Source of the DNA: Purpureocillium takamizusanense
Lineage: Eukaryota; Ascomycota; Sordariomycetes; Hypocreales; Ophiocordycipitaceae
Assembly: GCF_022605165.1 (NCBI RefSeq)
Contig: NC_063079.1
Span: 10,001-74,000 of the forward strand
Direction: 5' to 3'
Length of the DNA stretch: 64,000 bases
Each line of letters opens with the position of its first letter. Position 1 is the stretch's first letter. Both the position numbers and the translations under genes were made by a program. The notes below the pieces were generated by a model. That model was not told the origin of the DNA. It did no database searches and was given only the letters and a program-made list of their open reading frames with translations. This document shows positions 21,425 to 32,700 of the stretch, piece after piece.

Positions 21425-22628
21425 CTTGGTTGATTGGAGTCAGGTTCTTGTGGCGCGGCGTTAGAGTTGATTCGAAAGCCAAGCTAGCACATGAACTTCG
21501 CTCGGTAGGGGATGTGTGATAATAAGCTGTTGGCGGTGTGTTGGGGTTTGGAGGAGGAAGGAGCAAGACGGATGTTGACACCAAATGGGGGGATGGGGAG
21601 AAGGGGAGAAATGGAGACGAGTGGGAAATTGGTCATCGGCTCAGCGGCGTCAGTCTGGCACAAGGACCCAGGCCGCAGCCAACAAATGACACGCCCCTGT
21701 CTGTGGCTTGAAGCACCCGCTACTAATAAGATCCACTGTCCCGCGCACACTAGAGTGCTAATAACTTAGAACTGTTGGTTGGTCTCAGCTTGGGCGCGGC
21801 ACAGCGGCAGCCCGCAAGGCAGACGAGACACATGATGAGGAATGGCGTCGGCCTTGGCTGCTGCCTTGGACTGGATTCTCTTCCACTACATGCAACCCAT
21901 CGTCACTCTACTGAAGCATGGCGCTGTGATGCAACAAGCCATTCACCGTTCACAACACGCGTTATTGACATCAGAAGGGCTAGGCCGGTCGAGCAAGTCC
22001 GACCAGGCCCGCTGTCGGTCTCGCGATGAAGCATTTTATTGCCTGGCGACAAGTGAGGGCCCTGTTGAGCGAGCGAGGCCTGAGACACACTGTAGCCACA
22101 CATTGTAACCCTCAGCACAGGATTTCTGCTCAAGTCTCAGCGTATTTACACAGGCCGTCCGCTTCGTCTCTCGTCTCAAGCGTTTTCTTGTTTAATGCTG
22201 TTTGTATGATAGAAGCATGTAGATGTGTTTTCACCACCATCGGCTCCGCTAAAACGTCCACGTCAAAAGCGTTTGGTCTCCGCCTGAGTGAGGCCGCATT
22301 TGATCACCTTGCTGCCATCAGGCTCATCCCTGATGTGGCAAAATTGACGACTGAAGTCCATAGAACACTACGGTAATTTATCGATCAGCAGGGATAATAA
22401 CGGGACTCGTTACAAGAAGTAGGGGGCATGCCAACCTGGAGGTCTGAAGGACAAGAATAAGGGACCTCATTTTTGTGGACTACCCATCCTTGATGCGACG
22501 ACGGGTCCGCGTGGACAGCCTCGGCTTTCAAAATGCTACAGTCTTGCCTCGTAGGCGAGCATACCTGTAGAATATGGCGAGGAGATGTTAGAGAATTGTG
22601 CTAGCTCCGCTTACGGACCCTTGAGGTA
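21425..22628. other. Upstream region of beta-tubulin and intergenic sequence
   Basis: Several short open frames on both strands, none with protein-like features. The beta-tubulin promoter must lie at its left end. Nothing else recognised. Confidence 0.5.
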
Positions 22629-22850
22629 TCATGTTTTCTCTCCTCTTTGGTAGTAGAGGGGAAGGGGTTTTTCACATACGCCTACCCACACATATCGAAA
22701 GTTGTACGCGTTGGCTTCCTGCTTTGCGACTTCTTCGCTAATGAACCCTTTCTGGACCATCCCTCGTGCGTTGAGTGTTCCGTTGCTGTCTGCGGCGGCG
22801 GTCACCTTGACAAGCATAAAGGCGGCATGAATAACAAGCTTAGCGTGCAT
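22629..22850 (-). CDS. Possible small secreted protein
   Basis: 73 residues from an ATG at 22850. The first 19 or so (MHAKLVIHAAFMLVKVTAA) could be a signal peptide, followed by a polar segment. It has one cysteine and no recognisable family. An intron may truncate or extend it, since GTATG-like sites lie near the 3' end. Weak support; may be spurious. Confidence 0.25.
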   Translation of the reverse strand: MHAKLVIHAAFMLVKVTAAADSNGTLNARGMVQKGFISEEVAKQEANAYNFRYVWVGVCEKPLPLYYQRGEKT

Positions 22851-23029
22851 CTTCTCGGGAACACCACTTGACTGAAAATGAGATCAGTAGTACGGATCAA
22901 TGATGAGCAAGAGCATAAAGGGGGGAAGGCAATATCAGGGATAGGAGAGAAAAGGGTTTTCGGTCTCTAAATGCTAGAAAGGGACGGCGGGAGGTCTGTA
23001 TATTTTCATTTTTAATGCATGTTTCGGAT

Positions 23030-23480
23030 TATTTCTATTATACTATTCTAACGTAAACGCTTTGAGTTTTCATCACACCTTCATAATCTAGATCTCTGCA
23101 AGTTTTAGGTATCTATTACTATTTCCAGAGTAATATAAATTATAATAATACGTTTATATATAATAGAGGGCGCTATTAATATATTCTCGTAATAGTTTTA
23201 CTAAGTGTTTTCTAGAATTATACTAGTCCTGAATATAAAAAGGTCTAAGAGACCGTATTCAGGCCCGTGCTATATATAGGGGAATAGAGGGGAGAGATAA
23301 GTATGCGGAATATACTTACGTCTATATCACCCATTAAGAAGTTGCTATAATAAATTATATCTCTTTAAGTATATAATTGAGTAATAGCTAGGTAACGCAA
23401 TGTCTATAACATTCGCATTTATATATATAAATCACCCGCGTACTCTTAGGCATAATTAGTAAAACTAGGGTTACTGACTC
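23030..23480. repeat. Small AT-rich, partly RIPped patch
   Basis: About 450 bp of lower GC than its flanks, with TA-rich runs and few CA/TG sites in its middle. Probably an old repeat fragment. No coding potential. Confidence 0.5.
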
Positions 23481-23506
23481 CTGACAGTCATATCTAACTT
23501 TATTCT

Positions 23507-24266
23507 TTACAGCTTTGCTTTATCGCCTGTCCCCCATAAGTGCATGAGGGGCCCGTTTTCACCAAAGACTGGATCAGTCTGAGGTGTGCCGACTTGTTGG
23601 ATATCCTTCCGAAAGATCTCGGCTGGCATTTTGCCAAACTCATTTTTCCAGCGTGGACAGCCCTGTACAGTCAAGTTAAACCCCGGTCCGAGAGATGAAG
23701 GGTGAATTATAGAGAACGCGTGCATTACCTGTGGATAGACGCCGATATATCGGTAATCCGAAGAGCTCTTTATGGACGAGTGCGCCGTGCCAGCCGGCAG
23801 GACGATGACGTCTCCCGCCTCGACATCTACTTCATCTCCAGAACCATCCTTTATCTTGCCTATCAATAGCGTCGAGTAACCGCGAAAGATACCTAAGGTT
23901 TGCGCCAAACAAGGCACTCAGCTCCGAGACAGCAAAAGCAGACATGATTCGAGTTACCATAGCATTCGTGGCTATTAGGGTGGAAGTGCCTAACATCTAT
24001 ATGGCCCCAAGTCCCCTATAGTAGCGCACGGAAGAGTCAACTACTCATGAGACATTTGAGAAGAAAGCCAGAATTGACAAGCAGAAATGAGGCTGGCTAA
24101 TGATGAGCCATACCCTATGTTCCCATTTGTTTGCCGTGAGGAAGTGTTTTGCACTGTCTTCTGTCAGGGGCCGAGGCAGAGCGTTCTTATAGTGAAGAAC
24201 CGGTAATGGGTTATTAGGTGCATCTCGGGTTGGTCTCAGGAAATGACAGCGAACTGATACAGCCAT
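23507..24266 (-). CDS. Small cupin-domain protein
   Basis: Three exons, 24266-24114, 24015-23958 and 23892-23507, give 198 residues; introns are 98 and 65 bp (GTATGG/TAG, GTAACT/TAG). Both cupin motifs are present: motif 1 around residues 55-71 (HFHPNSHECYG, with metal-binding His61, His63 and Glu68) and motif 2 at 97-108 (GDVIVLPAGTAH). His67 lies between the motif-1 ligands and His108 supplies the last ligand. Motif 1 is split by the second intron, which is why the domain is invisible in any single frame. Such single-domain cupins are often oxidoreductase- or isomerase-like enzymes of unknown substrate. It is divergently placed from the MFS gene (577 bp apart), which suggests shared control. 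Confidence 0.85.
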
Positions 24267-24843
24267 TATGGGAGCTGCTACTTCGTAGTGTGCCAGAGGA
24301 TAGCTGCCCGGCCGCAAGCGAAGCCCATAACTCGAACTACGAAGTGCCTAGACGACCTTATGTACGCCTTCGGTTACCAGTGAGGTGGCGTCGAGCGCTC
24401 ACGCAAGTGCAAACAGGATCGGCAGTCGCCATCAGCCAAACTGAACCCGGAGGCCGGTCCGTGTCCCGCCTTCCCCATGCCGAGTCCTACTAGGACCCAA
24501 TTCCGGACCCACTCTGTCCCCCGCCTCCGCACAGCATCCCCAGATTTTCAGGGACGAGGTACTTACTTCGTCCGTAGCCGTCAAATCCGAGGTCGCGGGC
24601 GGTCGACCCAGGCTCACGTCCAACGGCCGTTCCTCTTTGGTGACCCAGGTGGGTTGCGGGCGGCCCGTGTGCCAAGACGTGCTCCTCTCCAAAAAGTTGC
24701 CCTCAACTTATATCAGCCGTCGACAAAGAGGCTCGGCCATTCCTTTTGCACCTCACAGCACCGACCGCGTATCTCTACGTCTGAGCCCACCATCTGGTTA
24801 ATCGCTGGTGTCTATGAAGTACAACTAGCCGAATCCCAACAAG
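24267..24843. promoter_or_regulatory. Divergent promoter region between cupin and MFS genes
   Basis: 577 bp separate the two start codons. No clear TATA box or repeated operator was recognised. The role is inferred from gene orientation only. Confidence 0.45.
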
Positions 24844-26705
24844 ATGAAGAAGACGGCCCATGACAACGAAGCTCTGGCTGCAGCCATCGAGAAGCCGCAG
24901 GTCGATGGCGCATCCAGTCATTCTCAAAGTGGCTCGCCGGCTATAGACGATTCGCATGCGAACCTCGCTCGTGTTGATGACGCGATTGAAGCCATTGGCT
25001 GGGGCAAGTATCAGTGGCAGCTGGCCCTGACGTGCGGTTTCGGCTTTCTCGCAGACCAGGTGGGTATCATGAGTCTCAAGTCCCTCCATCTCCAAAGAGT
25101 TATAGCCGCGAGATCTAGTTCTAAACGCAGTGTGTTCACCAGATGTTGCTAGTGGCCATATCGGTCGTCACCCCTCAGGCATCTATGGAGTTCAGTCCCA
25201 AGTATGCAACTCTCTTGCCCACATCACTTTATGGCGGCCTCTTCGTGGGTGCTGTTGTTCTCGGGACACTAGCAGACAACTTTGGACGACGTCTTGTCTG
25301 GCAGCTTTCTATCTTTGGGGTCTCGATCTTCACCATGGTCGCGGGTAGCTCCTCTAGTTGGGCAGTGCTCAATTGGTGGGTGGCCTTGCTTTCATTCTTT
25401 GGTGGAGGTAATTGTAAGTGGACTTTGATACTCCGATCGTCGTTGACACATCGTTGTAACATTTTAAACCATTAGTGGCTATCGATCTTGCCATCCTCGC
25501 CGAGAGCATCCCCAGCCAGTGGTCCTTCATGTTATCAGGTCTAGCAACCCTTTGGGGCTTGGGAAACACAGTGAGTGGTCTCATTGGTAGGTGTCTCGTC
25601 ACGAGCAAGCCATTACAGCCGGAACTATAGCTAATGTTCACCCACAGCATGGCCGTTGCTAGTTAACTTCGGATGCGTGGCAGGTTCAACGTCTGAGAAT
25701 TGCTACAAATCCGCAAACATGGGCTGGCGATATCTATATATAACACTCGGTGGTCTTTGTCTGATCATGGCCTGCATTCGCGCTTTTGTACTCCGATCAA
25801 AAGAGTCTCCAAGGTGGTTAATTGCCACCGGCGAGATACAGCAGGCAGTAGACGTTCTTAACCATATCAGTGCTACAAATCACTCGGACTATAGCGTAAC
25901 GGTAAATGATTTCATCCCGTCGACACGCAGTAAACGTCACACGAGGACCCTCAACCAGAACATTAAGCGACTCGGCATGCTATTTCATGGTTCGAAGAGG
26001 CTCCGGCTTATGATCGGCCTGGGTTTAATGTGGACTCTAATAGGGATCGCGTACTACTTTAGCTCATACCCCATAGCTTTGAAAGCCGCGCTAACGGCTA
26101 GCAGATATCCTCTTTATCTCGCCTTTCTCCCATACTATTTAGCAGCCAATGGTGCGGCTCTCGGTAACTCAAGCAATTATATCACATACCGCGACTTCGC
26201 CGTCTCCTCTGTCGTCGGCATCATCGGGCCCGCAATAAGCATGTACATGGTCTCTACGCGGCTTCGCTCTCGGATCTCTATAGCAATTACGGCCGCTGCT
26301 TGTGTTGCCTTCGCAGGTGCCTTCACTACTGTCAAGAGCGAAGCACAGAATCTCGCCTTCTCGTCAATGCTGGGCCTATGGCTTAACGCTGTCTATTCCA
26401 TTATCTATGGGTGAGTTTGCCTAAAGTGCACGGTGTAGGAGCTATCCGCTCAAGGCAGAACGCTGATGAACTACCTACCCAGCTACACTCCCCAAGCTCT
26501 CGATGTTGAGCATCGCGGCCTCGGCGCCGGACTACTCATGTCAATGGCCCGTATTTCATCATTGTCCGCGCCCTTCATTGCCACGTTCGCCGATGTAAGG
26601 ACATCCGCCCCAATTTGGGTGGCTTGCGGCTGCTATGGCGTCATCGGTCTGTCTGCCTTGATCTTGCCAGTGGATACCGCCATGTTCAGCCGAAAGAGCA
26701 AATGA
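24844..26705 (+). CDS. Major facilitator superfamily transporter
   Basis: Five exons, 24844-25059, 25143-25413, 25476-25586, 25648-26410 and 26459-26705, give 535 residues with four introns of 48-83 bp. The N-terminus is hydrophilic (about 55 residues). The first membrane segment contains GFGFLADQ, and the MFS loop motif LADNFGRR follows the second or third helix. Later helices include GWRYLYITLGGLCL and the C-terminal EHRGLGAG-like segment. The sequence is of the SV2/organic-ion type MFS branch, usually proton-coupled uptake of small metabolites; the substrate is unknown. Neighbouring cupin and monooxygenase genes suggest import or export of a catabolised compound. Confidence 0.88.
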
Positions 26706-27307
26706 ATACAAGAGCAAGGACAAGGGAAACACTAGTGTGAGTACTGCAAGGCCTAGGGATATATTATAAAGATAGAGACCGTTCTACGCGCCAAAATTTG
26801 TGAACTCTGTCACTATTTCCTCGCCTTGTGTTTCTATGTATTGTCTGCTTTCGCTGGCTGGAGTGGTGCATGGGTCGATACTTTGTGTTATACGTACAAG
26901 ATGATGTCACCTTTAGCAAAGAATATATGAAGCACGCGGAATAGAACCCTTGTACGGTATAAAGAGTGTGCCTTTACTATGGCGAAGACGAGATTGCTTC
27001 CACCTTGAGCAATTAGGTAGCAGGATCGTTACCACCCGGGATCATTTGCGTGTTGTGAACAGCTGTGGGGGAATTCGTACAAATAGTAAAGCAGTCATCA
27101 AGTAAAGAATTGGGGGTTCGCAAGCCAGGGTGAAGTCATTAATAGCAGCATTGGTCTGCAGGTAGGGGGAAATGGGTGATAACAATGACTCTATGCGCTG
27201 TCACCGCGTCAGCACGAATGATACGGTTTCCTTATACGCCGCTTCAGAATATAGTAACTCATGGCCATCTAGCTGATAATGCCTTTTGGCAGGCACAGTA
27301 ATCCTTC
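26706..27307. other. Intergenic region between convergent genes
   Basis: About 600 bp between the 3' ends of the MFS and monooxygenase genes. It should hold both poly(A) regions. No gene or repeat seen. Confidence 0.5.
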
Positions 27308-29501
27308 CTATTTTCCTGTTCCTGACAAGCCATCTCCACTACATGGTTCCTCGACCTTTCTGGGTTCATTTGAGAGCTTAGTAGATATCGGAGTCTTTTC
27401 TTTCGCCGCGGCTCCCGACGCAGGTGCCTTGTCAATGTTGTTGAGGTAGCACTGCGGCAATGGCGGTCCTTTCCATAAGTAATAGCTTATGTCCGAGCCT
27501 TTTCGGGCGATGGTGTTTGCTGTCATGAACCATTCACGATCTTGAACTCCCAACGGGTCGAGCTCCGGGCTTTCGACCCAGGAGATCCCGTGGCCCCAGT
27601 ATGCGTACCGGCTGCTTTCGTAGTTCCAGGCATAATCCTCCCAGCGGCCCTCGGAAAGGACTTGCATGTAATGGAGTGAGCTTCCTGGCCATAGTCCTGT
27701 GACATTTCCATCGATGCCCTTTTTGTCTACCATGGGTGTGAGCACTACAGCACAACATTAGGCCTGGTTTAGATGTATTCAGACTTACACCAGCTGCGAC
27801 ATGCTCCAGTCCATACCATGCCTTTCATTATAGACTGTGTATACGAAAAAAAGTCATTCTGGGCCTCGACCCGCACGTCGAACGACTTAATGCGCTCACG
27901 AAGCATTTTTCGCAGGATACGGATAAAATAGTCGCCAGTCGCTTCGAGAGAACCTAGCGGTCGATTAAGGCTCGCAATCATATCTTGAAGTCATGCTAAT
28001 GGTTATTCTCGAAACCTACCCATGAGACTTCCGTTTGAGATCGGCGTGTTTGGTCCCAGAAAAATAAGGTAGTTAGGGAACCCAGAGACACCAGTGCCCA
28101 TGTATGACACAGGCTCATCAGCCCAAAGATCCTGCAAATTGATGCCGTCAAGACCAATGATCGGGAAACGTGGCCTAAAAGACGTATTAAACCCAGTCGC
28201 GGCTACTAAGACATCTGCTTCATAAAGCTTTCCACCGGCGATGACCCCTATTTCTGTTATCTTGTCAACAGGATCGAGCACTGGCTCCACGTTGGGCTTC
28301 TGAATTGCCACGAGGAAGCTATCACCGGGATTAATTCTTCGGCAGCCCATTTCGAACTTGGGAATGAGTTGCTCCTGCAAGGCATGATCCTTGATGATCG
28401 ATCTCATATGTGACTCCACCTTTGCGCGCATCGCCTTTTGCTCCAGGCTGTTCTTGATAAAAATGCGAAACATGCCGTTAAATTGGCCTTCCATTACCTT
28501 TCGAGCCTCAAGATAGCTATCTTCGTCCCATCTGAATGTTTCCTTTTCTTCCTCGCTATAGGCATGGCTTGCGGCAGTACCGGCTGTCAACGCAAAAGGC
28601 GGATAGATCCAGGATGGAGTTCGGATAAAGACCTGGACTTTTTCTGCCGTAGGTTGAATCTGAGGAAGAAGCTGAATGGAGCTAGCGCCAGCCCCGATGA
28701 TGCCTATTCTCTTGTTCCTTAAATCAACAGACTGGTCCCAAGCAGCCGTATGTAGAATCTGGCCCGCGAATGTATCCAGGCCAGTGATCTCGGGCATCTT
28801 TGGGTTGTTCAGGATACCGCAGGCATTGATGAGGATCTCTGACTCCACACTCGGCCCATTCTCGACCTCCACTGTCCAAGTACAAGTCTCTGTGGACCAT
28901 CGTGCAGATACGACCTTGCTATTGTAGGCGATGAAACGATCTAGATCGAAGTAGCGTACGACACCTTTCAAGTACGAGTTGATTTCCTGTGCGGAGACGT
29001 AGCTACCACGCACCACTGATGTCAGCTGATCTCCACCTGAATCTAGAAAGAAGTTGATAGAAAACGTAATCTTATTACAATTTTGACCAGTCTGGGTTGG
29101 GACAGAACGAGAATTGATAGCAATGTGATGGCACGTCGCAAGCACAGCCTGAGTATACTCAGCATTACCATAGGACCATTAGACAACCTCGACGTACTCA
29201 CCCGGATATCTATTCTCATACCAGGTACCTCCTAATTCGGGAGATTTCTCGAAAATACGGAACTCAATGTACGGGTGTAGATGTTTTCTTAGTTTGTAGG
29301 CTTTGAGATCCATATGTCAGCATATAGAGCCTGGCTCGACGCACTCTGTGCTTTTCACTTACCTATAAGAATTCCAGAAAAGCTGGGTGCCGAAAAGAAC
29401 TGTGAGCATATGCAGCCTTGGGAAATAAAAACGACGTACCCAGCTCCGATAATCGTACAGCGAAACCTCCTGGGCTTGGGTTCGTCTTGGTTTTCGTGCA
29501 T
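27308..29501 (-). CDS. FAD-dependent Baeyer-Villiger-type monooxygenase
   Basis: Seven exons on the minus strand, 29501-29440, 29382-29363, 29300-29202, 29148-29079, 29002-28020, 27953-27789 and 27726-27308, give 605 residues. Exon 2 is only 20 bases, yet it completes the first dinucleotide motif GAGFSG (residues 19-24). The Baeyer-Villiger fingerprint FxGxxxHxxxW(P/D) is present as FAGQILHTAAWD (162-173). The second Rossmann motif is GAGASS (187-192). LGGTWYENRYPG (50-61) is the usual FAD-site segment. All six introns have canonical ends and preserve frame. The family inserts oxygen into ketones with NADPH and O2. The substrate cannot be told from sequence, but transporter and cupin neighbours suggest degradation or tailoring of a small cyclic compound. 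Confidence 0.92.
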
Positions 29502-29629
29502 AATGCTACGTAGGAATGCATATAGTGCAGTACGCTATCAACAGCCGTTATTCGCTCGACGATTTGCCCCCGTTGCTGCCGAGCACTCAGCCAAAACCAT
29601 CGGTTATACCTAGTCCTACGGGAGCGGGG

Positions 29630-29680
29630 CAAGACCGGTGACCCGGACCGCCTCCGGTCCGAAGGGTCAGGCTTGTCTTG
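29630..29680. other. Long imperfect hairpin
   Basis: CAAGAC...GTCTTG outer stem, GACCC...GGGTC middle stem and GGACCG-CCTC-CGGTCC inner stem, all nested within 51 bp. It lies 129 bp upstream of the monooxygenase start and about 120 bp before the RIPped block. Confidence 0.7.
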
Positions 29681-29799
29681 CTTTGAATCAGCGTGCAGCA
29701 CCGTTTATACACTCTCTTGGCTTAGGCTAGCTCTACTTGTGGGGTGGGCACTTTGCCTTGAGGAACGCAGTGACGAAAGGACTCTATGGTCGGGGCTAG

Positions 29800-32700
29800 G
29801 TTTTGCGGCTTTCTAATTAGTGCTTTAGAGTTCTATTACGATTAGGTCCTTTTAGCCGTAGCTTATATAACTCGAGTATATATATCTTATTATATAATAT
29901 ATAATAGTTAAATATATATGCCTTTATAATATATATATATAGAGCTTACTTAGATAATAATATACGGCCTTAAATTTAAGAACTAGCGCTATAAGATAGT
30001 AATGAGCTATAAGATATATTATTATATAAACCCTATCTAAAAATTTTCTTCTAATCCGTTTTAATATTTAGATACCGTTATAAGATTATTAAGGGCTTTA
30101 ACCCTAGGTTTTCTACTATAATAATAGTTAATAAAAGTATTAGTAATAATAATAATAGTCTTATTTATAGTAGTATAGGATAATAAAAAACTTATAGCTT
30201 TTATTATTATTAGCTTTAAAGCTATAACCGATATAATTATTAGCTTAAATATAAAGTATTAAGTAGTATTAGCTAGGGATATCTTATAGGGCGTAGCTAT
30301 TACTATAATACTATTATTATAGGTAATTAATATCCTCTTAATAAAGGCAATAGAATTGATAGGCTTTAATATATAATAGTTAGACGAGGTAATTATAACT
30401 AAGGAAAGAGATAGTATTAAGGTCGGGATAGTAAGTCGGTTAATTTTAGTCTATTCGGTTTATAGTCGCTATTATTATCGCTATCGAAGAAGCTAATATT
30501 ATATATTCGGTCCGAACTAGCTATTATATATCGTTATAGTATTAAGTACGACGATAGGAATAAATAAGAGAAGTTTATAAGACGATTAAGTAATTAGTTA
30601 ATATTTAGTATTATTTTATATTTTAAAGATTAGAGAACTTACCGAGGGATATCTTAAGCGCGTTATATATAATCTTAGTTATAGATTTACGATTTATAAT
30701 ATATTAATTAATTCCGCTTAATTTTATTACTTAAAATAAGAGAGCTTTATAGGTATATAAAAAAATTTACGCTACTCTAATTAAAGACTTATACCTCCTA
30801 TAGGTTATATAGCTAATAGTATATATAATTTAATATATCCGTTAATAATTATTAACTATTTATAGCTAATTATAATAGAGCGAAATAGAAGAGCTCTTTT
30901 TAGTACTTATATAATATCTCTATAGATTATTAGGATAGTATAAAATCTATATATTAAGCCCGCGGTATTTATATAAGATAAAGGGACGATAAAGTATATT
31001 AAGTCTATCTATTAAAGGCGTTAATATTTACTTTTAATTTTAAGTTATATAGTATTAAACTATAATTATTATTAATTAATATAGGTAGTTATATTAATAC
31101 GTAGATTATATACTTATGAAATATACCTTAAAAGACGCGTTATAATATTCTAGCGGAAGTATTATATTAAAATAACTATATAAGTAAAGTAAGTTAAGAG
31201 GTTTATATTTTAAATTAGCTAAAAAGTAATATTCGTTTATATTAATATTAATATTTTCGCGAGGAAGATATAAAAAGCTCTATCTAGGGGAATAGTTTTT
31301 AGATTATAGTATAATAAGAATGCCTTATATTAAGGTAAGGTTATTTAAATCTAGATATAATAGAGTTAATTATAATTAAGATAAAAGTTAATAGTAAATA
31401 GAGTAATTAGTATCTAAAACTTAAGCGATAGAGCTCGATACGTTCTTAGGACCTAGACTCTATAGTATTAAGTAAGAAATAACGATTAAGTTTAGTATTC
31501 GGACCCTTAAGAACTTTATTACCTTTAGAAAAGCGTTTAGACTATAAAAATAATAATATCTATCGTAATTAATAATATAATATATTATTTATAATAATCG
31601 TAAGTTAAGTTAATAGCTAATATAGTATAATAAGGTTTAAAAGATAATATAAAATATAGAGATAGTTCCGATAAAGATATAATATATAGAAAAAGAGAGA
31701 AAGATAAGGGAAATAAGTAAGTATTAAAGGGAAGTTTTCCCTTTTCGTAATATAAAAGAAAGACTATATATTAATAGCCTATTATATACTAGAATAGTAT
31801 CTATATATAATTAGCTATATTACCTAAGTAGTTAGTACTTACTTAATTTCCCTCTTATTATATTATAACTCTTAAATATATATTATAGGCTTATTAGAGT
31901 AATCTATAAGAAGTTATATATACTTATTAATATTGCCTAATATATTTACGGTCCTAATATTACTATCCTAATATAATTCTAAGTAAGTTATATAAATATC
32001 TTAAACCTTTAATACTAAACTAACTTATATAGTATATTATAGAACGAGACTAGAGGCGATCTAAATCGTCCTTTTTATAGATATTGTATATACGCTATTT
32101 ACGAGAGAAATAATAATAAAATATTAATATTCTTTTACGTCTTACTATATCTTCTTTAATACCTTTCCTATAAACTACTATCTTTATTAAGTATCTTTCC
32201 CTCGGCTTTTAATATTAGTCTCTTAATATTAATTACTATTATTATACTTTTTAATTAGTGCCTTAATCGTTATACTATAATTTACCGCGTCTATTTATTT
32301 ATACTTAGGATATATAGTAAAGTAGTAACTATATTCCTAGCTTAGGTATTAAATTACCTTTTTAAATAATATTTATCGGATCTAACTTAATATATTATAT
32401 ATATCTACTATATAGTTAATATAGTATATATATTAATATAATACTTTAGGTATCCTTAATAAAGGATATAATACTTAATAAGCTCGAAAAATAGGCTAAG
32501 GACCTAATATAACCTTTAATCTCGTTATCGTAGTAAATTTATAACGTACTATAGGGCCCCGGTCTTATATAGCCGCTAACTAGCGACGACTAAAAGATAG
32601 TCGAGATAATATATAAAGGGATTTTTCTTTCTAATATTATAAAGTTAAGAATAAACCTAAATATTTAGTTATATTAATATATATGCCCTTTATATATCGT

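Noticed and set aside
27984..28019. 36-bp intron in the monooxygenase ending at CTTCAAG
   Set aside because: Too short; the acceptor at CTAG (27954) gives a 66-bp intron and a better match to the family.
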